The notes under the pieces were generated by a model. The model searched no databases. It was given only the letters and a program-made list of their open reading frames with translations, and was not told where the DNA came from. Positions 60,937 to 64,000 of a DNA stretch of 64,000 bases are shown here, one piece after another. Numbering within the stretch: position 1 is the first letter of the stretch; every line of letters starts with the position of its first letter. The stretch comes from Hahella ganghwensis DSM 17046 (GTDB lineage: Bacteria; Pseudomonadota; Gammaproteobacteria; Pseudomonadales; Oleiphilaceae): assembly GCF_000376785.1 (NCBI RefSeq), contig NZ_AQXX01000120.1:30037-94036 (forward strand), given 5' to 3'. A program made the translations under genes and the position numbers.

Positions 60937-62709
60937 CTAAAAATCGTGCTGCTGCAGCCACAACTCCAACAGCCCAAGCTGCCAGAGTTTCGAGCCGCGA
61001 AGCGGTGTAATATGCATATCCGGTGATAACAGCAGGCGATCAACATACTCCTGATTGAACAGTCCACGGTCGCGAGCGGCCTGAGTGGTCAGAGCCTCTT
61101 TCACCCAGTTCAACACGTTTCCGCGCAAATATTTCAGTGCCGGTACGGGGAAATACCCTTTTGGACGATCAATCACCGCTGCGGGAATGACTTTGCGTGA
61201 GGCTTCTTTCAGGATCCATTTGCCTTCATCACGCACTTTCATTGGCGCGGGAATCCGCGCGGCCAGTTCCACCAACTGATGATCTAGAAACGGCACCCTG
61301 GCTTCCAAACTGGATGCCATAGTCATGTTATCCACCCGTTTAACCGGGTCATCCACCAGCATCACGCGAGTATCCAGGCGCAGGGCTTTATCAATAGGGT
61401 CCTTTGCCCCTGGACTCAGGAAATGTTGTCTGACAAATTCACCAGCTGAATCATGGCTGGCCCAGGCAGGCTGAACAGTTTCCAGGTACTCATCATGGCT
61501 ACGGTCAAAAAACGCCTGACGGTAGCTGGCAAATGGGTCCTGGCTGCCGGCGAGCGGCGGATACCAGTGATAGCCGCCAAAGACTTCGTCAGCCCCCTGC
61601 CCACTCTGAACAACCCGGCAGTGTTTACTGACTTCCTGGGACAGGAGATAGAAAGCGACACAATCGTGACTGACCATAGGCTCAGACATGGCTCTGATGG
61701 CATGAGGCAGCGCCTCCAGCATCCGGTCTTCCGCAATGCGGATCTTGTGATGACGGGTGCCAAAATGCTCTGCAATGATGTCCGAGTACTGAAACTCATC
61801 ACCCGCTTCCCCTCCGACAGCCTCAAAACCGATTGAAAAAGTCTGGAATCCATTCGGATTTACTTCTGCCAGAAGTCCGACCAGCAGACTGCTGTCAACG
61901 CCACCGGAGAGGAGGACCCCAACATCCACTGCTGCCACATTTCGACGCCTGACCGCAGCAAAGAGCTCCTGCAGCAGACGATCCTGCCACTCCTGGGCAG
62001 TTAATTTTTCTTCATCCGGCAGGGTCTCAAAAGTCAGATCCCAATAGGACTCCTGCTGCACCGAACCATCGGCATGCACTTCAATGACAGTACCGGGCGG
62101 CACTTTGTGAATTCCGTCAAACAGAGTTTCGGGCGAAGGCACAACAGAGTGAAAATTCAGATACTTGTTCAGGGCACTGGGGCTGATTCCCGGAGTATGC
62201 TCCAGTCCCTTGGCCAGAGCGGGGAGGAATGAAGCAAACTTCATCCGGTGGGTATCACGGTGATAATAAAGCGGTTTGATGCCCAACCGATCCCTGAACA
62301 ACAACGTTTTCCCGGATTCCCTCTCCCACACGGCGATGGCAAACATGCCGTTAAAGTGTTTTACACAGTCACGTCCCCAGGCATGATAAGCCTTGAGAAC
62401 CACTTCTGTATCTCCTTCAGAGTAGAAGCGGTACCCCATTTGTTTAAGCTCTTCACGGAGTTCCGGGTGATTGTAGATAGCACCGTTAAATACCACAGAC
62501 AGTCCAAGGGAGGGATCATATAACGGCTGCTGGGAAGCCTCCGACAGGTCCATGATTTTCAGACGGCGATGGCCGAAGGCGACATTATTTTGCACCCAAA
62601 CACCTTCAGCATCGGGACCCCGGGGTTGCTGCAGGTAATTGGCTTGTTGAATAAATTGAAGGTCAGGTGGTTGATTATCAAAGCGGATTTCTCCGCATAT
62701 GCCACACAT
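60937..62709 (-). CDS. asnO: Asparagine-synthase-like amidotransferase of the NAGGN system
   Basis: I start at ATG 62709 so that Cys2 (MCGICGE) is exposed as the glutaminase nucleophile; a GTG six bases upstream is less likely. The 590-residue protein has an N-terminal class-II glutaminase domain and a C-terminal AsnB-type synthetase domain with GVLLSGGVDSSLLVGLL (the SGGxDS loop). It amidates N-acetylglutaminylglutamine to the final osmolyte NAGGN. It is the first gene of the operon and is divergent from marR. Confidence 0.93.
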   Translation of the reverse strand: MCGICGEIRFDNQPPDLQFIQQANYLQQPRGPDAEGVWVQNNVAFGHRRLKIMDLSEASQQPLYDPSLGLSVVFNGAIYNHPELREELKQMGYRFYSEGDTEVVLKAYHAWGRDCVKHFNGMFAIAVWERESGKTLLFRDRLGIKPLYYHRDTHRMKFASFLPALAKGLEHTPGISPSALNKYLNFHSVVPSPETLFDGIHKVPPGTVIEVHADGSVQQESYWDLTFETLPDEEKLTAQEWQDRLLQELFAAVRRRNVAAVDVGVLLSGGVDSSLLVGLLAEVNPNGFQTFSIGFEAVGGEAGDEFQYSDIIAEHFGTRHHKIRIAEDRMLEALPHAIRAMSEPMVSHDCVAFYLLSQEVSKHCRVVQSGQGADEVFGGYHWYPPLAGSQDPFASYRQAFFDRSHDEYLETVQPAWASHDSAGEFVRQHFLSPGAKDPIDKALRLDTRVMLVDDPVKRVDNMTMASSLEARVPFLDHQLVELAARIPAPMKVRDEGKWILKEASRKVIPAAVIDRPKGYFPVPALKYLRGNVLNWVKEALTTQAARDRGLFNQEYVDRLLLSPDMHITPLRGSKLWQLGLLELWLQQHDF

Positions 62710-63141
62710 ATTCACTCCGCGCTTTTTAATGTATAGCTGTACGATAATACGCCAAGCATACTTTTATCTCAAACCAATATCCATTCAGTACAACCATAAC
62801 CAACTGTTTTATATGCGATAAAATATTTTGAAATATAAACTTCACATTTCAAAATAATATCACCGACTCCAAACGGCAAATCCCTGACTTCCAGGGACCA
62901 GAAACAGGGATCGCCAAATTACTCCTAGCCGCAGTAAAATAAATAACTTCCAAGACTTACTGAATGTTAGAAAATTTATTCCAAAAAACTTACTATAAGC
63001 TTTCTGGAAAGAGCGGCCCTTTGACATCTAAGCTCATGCTCATGTCATTTTTATGTGACCATACCCTCTTGCCAAACATAAGATAATTCTGGCACCCGTA
63101 GACAGCTGTAACAGGCAACCGCAGTAGGACCCAATACCACT
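62710..63141. other. Divergent promoter region of the NAGGN and MarR genes
   Basis: The 432 bp are A/T rich with no gene. An 11-bp inverted repeat lies at 62824-62856. The osmotic-stress promoter of asnO and the marR promoter must lie here; no certain -35/-10 pair was found. Confidence 0.6.
62824..62856. promoter_or_regulatory. 11-bp inverted repeat, possible operator
   Basis: TATTTTGAAAT at 62824-62834 pairs perfectly with ATTTCAAAATA at 62846-62856 around an 11-bp spacer. It lies about 115 bp upstream of asnO. It could bind the adjacent MarR protein, but the arms are very A/T rich and the spacing is long for MarR. Confidence 0.4.
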
Positions 63142-63609
63142 ATGAGCAAACATGATGAAGTTCTTGTTCTAATTCGTCGAATCATCAGAGCTGCAGATCT
63201 TCGCTCCAAGCAACTAGGCAAACAAACCGGCCTGACCGCCCCTCAACTGCTTGTATTACGTACTATTGGGCACTCTACCACCACCACAATGAGTAACGTT
63301 GCCCAGGCTATCAGCCTGAGTCAGGCCACTGTTACCAGTATCGTGGACCGGCTGGAAAAACGGGGTCTGGTACAGCGAATCCGGGGACAGGACGACAAGC
63401 GTAAGATGTATGTTGTGATGACGGCAGACGGCCATACGACTCTCGAAAAAGCCCCGACACCATTGCAGGAAACCTTTGTGGAACGGTTTGATAACCTGTC
63501 TGACTGGGAGCAGCATCTGATCCTGGCCAGTCTGGCCAAGGTGGCGGACATGATGGACGCGTCTGACCTGGACGCTTCACCGCTACTGGAAGTTGGCGCT
63601 GTCACCTGA
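63142..63609 (+). CDS. MarR-family regulator
   Basis: The 155-residue protein has the MarR winged helix (LTAPQLLVLRTIGHSTTTTMSNVAQAISLSQATVTSIVDRLEKRGLVQRIRGQDDKRKMYV) with dimerising helices at both ends. MarR genes commonly border the NAGGN operon, so it likely controls that operon, perhaps in response to osmotic or oxidative cues. It is divergent from asnO. Confidence 0.93.
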   Translation: MSKHDEVLVLIRRIIRAADLRSKQLGKQTGLTAPQLLVLRTIGHSTTTTMSNVAQAISLSQATVTSIVDRLEKRGLVQRIRGQDDKRKMYVVMTADGHTTLEKAPTPLQETFVERFDNLSDWEQHLILASLAKVADMMDASDLDASPLLEVGAVT

Positions 63610-63751
63610 TCGCCCCCACACATCCAATTCATTCCTATCAGAGTATCAGGTCTCAGGTGTCCTGCCACATTCAGGGTGATGGCAGCAGGAACGAAAAACA
63701 GGGTAAGCGTCCGGTAACCCCATCTTGAGCGCGCTACCAACTGACTGGATA

Positions 63752-63777
63752 GTGTCCACTTATTTTTTAGTGGACAC
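63752..63777 (+). other. Hairpin before the IS66 first gene
   Basis: GTGTCCACT at 63752-63760 pairs perfectly with AGTGGACAC at 63769-63777 around a T-rich 8-bp loop. It ends five bases before the tnpA start codon, so it could mask translation start from read-through transcripts. Confidence 0.7.
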
Positions 63778-63782
63778 TTGTT

Positions 63783-64000
63783 ATGATTGTCATAAGCGCA
63801 CCTCGCTCCTCCAGAAAACGTCGCCAATATTCCGCAGAATTTAAAGCTAAGATTATTGCTGCCTGCCAACAGCCGGGGGTCTCTGTTTCTGCCATCGCTC
63901 TGGATAACGGGCTCAATGCCAATCTGGTTCGACGCTGGATCAGCGACGCGAAGAAACTCGGCTCTACCACGTCGGCATTTGTCCCCATAAACCTGCCGGC
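63783..64000 (+). CDS. tnpA: IS66 accessory protein TnpA, cut by the window edge
   Basis: ATG 63783 opens a frame of 72 visible residues: a basic start (SRKRRQYSAEFKAKIIAAC) and QPGVSVSAIALDNGLNANLVRRW, the HTH of IS66 TnpA (transposase IS3/IS911-like HTH). The frame is open to the end of the window. It is the first of the three genes expected (tnpA, tnpB, tnpC). Confidence 0.88.
   Translation, partial: MIVISAPRSSRKRRQYSAEFKAKIIAACQQPGVSVSAIALDNGLNANLVRRWISDAKKLGSTTSAFVPINLP

Larger units (their letters stand above)
63703..64000 (+). mobile_element. Left end of an IS66-family insertion sequence
   Basis: The element appears to begin at GTAAGCGTCC (63703); IS66 ends start with GTAA. It is followed by a hairpin and the first gene, a TnpA-like protein. 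The right end and the target duplication lie outside the window, so the boundary is inferred. Confidence 0.75.

Noticed and set aside
1..64000. CRISPR arrays, prophage genes, tRNA or rRNA genes
   Set aside because: No regular spaced repeats, phage structural genes or recognisable RNA genes were seen on either strand.

Overview
The window reads as chromosome of a free-living, probably marine or halotolerant gammaproteobacterium, most like the Oceanospirillales/Alteromonadales type. This is inferred from gene content: an NhaD-type Na+/H+ antiporter, an AGCS Na+/amino-acid symporter, a complete operon for the osmolyte N-acetylglutaminylglutamine amide (NAGGN), a vibriolysin-like M4 protease, and c-di-GMP signalling genes. 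No rRNA, tRNA, CRISPR array or prophage was seen.

Layout. (1) 1-5.7 kb, minus strand: six tightly packed or overlapping genes (flavoprotein, two different ATP-grasp ligases, GNAT, HpPgdA-like deacetylase, start of a probable exporter). They look like a small uncharacterised pathway making and exporting an amide- or peptide-bonded metabolite. A 680-bp leader with palindromes lies upstream. (2) 6.3-17.6 kb: ordinary genes (PaiB-like FMN protein, DUF2058 protein, SMP-30-like secreted propeller, XRE regulator, AGCS symporter, LysR/GST divergent pair, ABM monooxygenase) mixed with unknown membrane-anchored proteins. (3) 17.9-22.6 kb: secreted alpha/beta hydrolase, AraC regulator and a large secreted M4 metalloprotease with a discoidin-type C-terminal domain. 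(4) 22.7-31 kb: an accessory-looking run of small, mostly minus-strand genes of unknown role. It includes a possible Stv-domain protein, a tyrosine/dual-specificity phosphatase, a lipoprotein, a very small YopT/C58-like cysteine peptidase candidate and a decayed GFA gene. (5) 32-33 kb: ribonuclease Z. (6) 33.1-48.1 kb: a purine catabolic block. The minus-strand operon xdhA-xdhB-xdhC-alc-uraD-uraH-allA-guaD-puuD faces a plus-strand operon for a BmpA-type nucleoside/purine ABC importer and a RutR-like TetR regulator. RutR-like palindromes lie between them. (7) 48.1-57.8 kb: periplasmic binding protein, crotonase, phosphopantetheinyl transferase, NhaD, ABC1/UbiB kinase, a PilZ / diguanylate cyclase / REC-CheC group, and tcdA. 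(8) 57.8-63.6 kb: the NAGGN operon (asparagine-synthase-like amidotransferase, Ngg ligase, M42 peptidase) divergent from a MarR gene. (9) 63.7 kb to the end: the left end of an IS66-family insertion sequence cut by the window edge.

The purine genes encode guanine to xanthine to urate to 5-hydroxyisourate to OHCU to allantoin, then allantoate to ureidoglycolate to glyoxylate plus urea. The allantoinase step and the importer's binding protein are not in the window. The most interesting candidates for undescribed biology are the double ATP-grasp operon with its expanded Gly-Ala cofactor loop, and the minimal C58-like peptidase.
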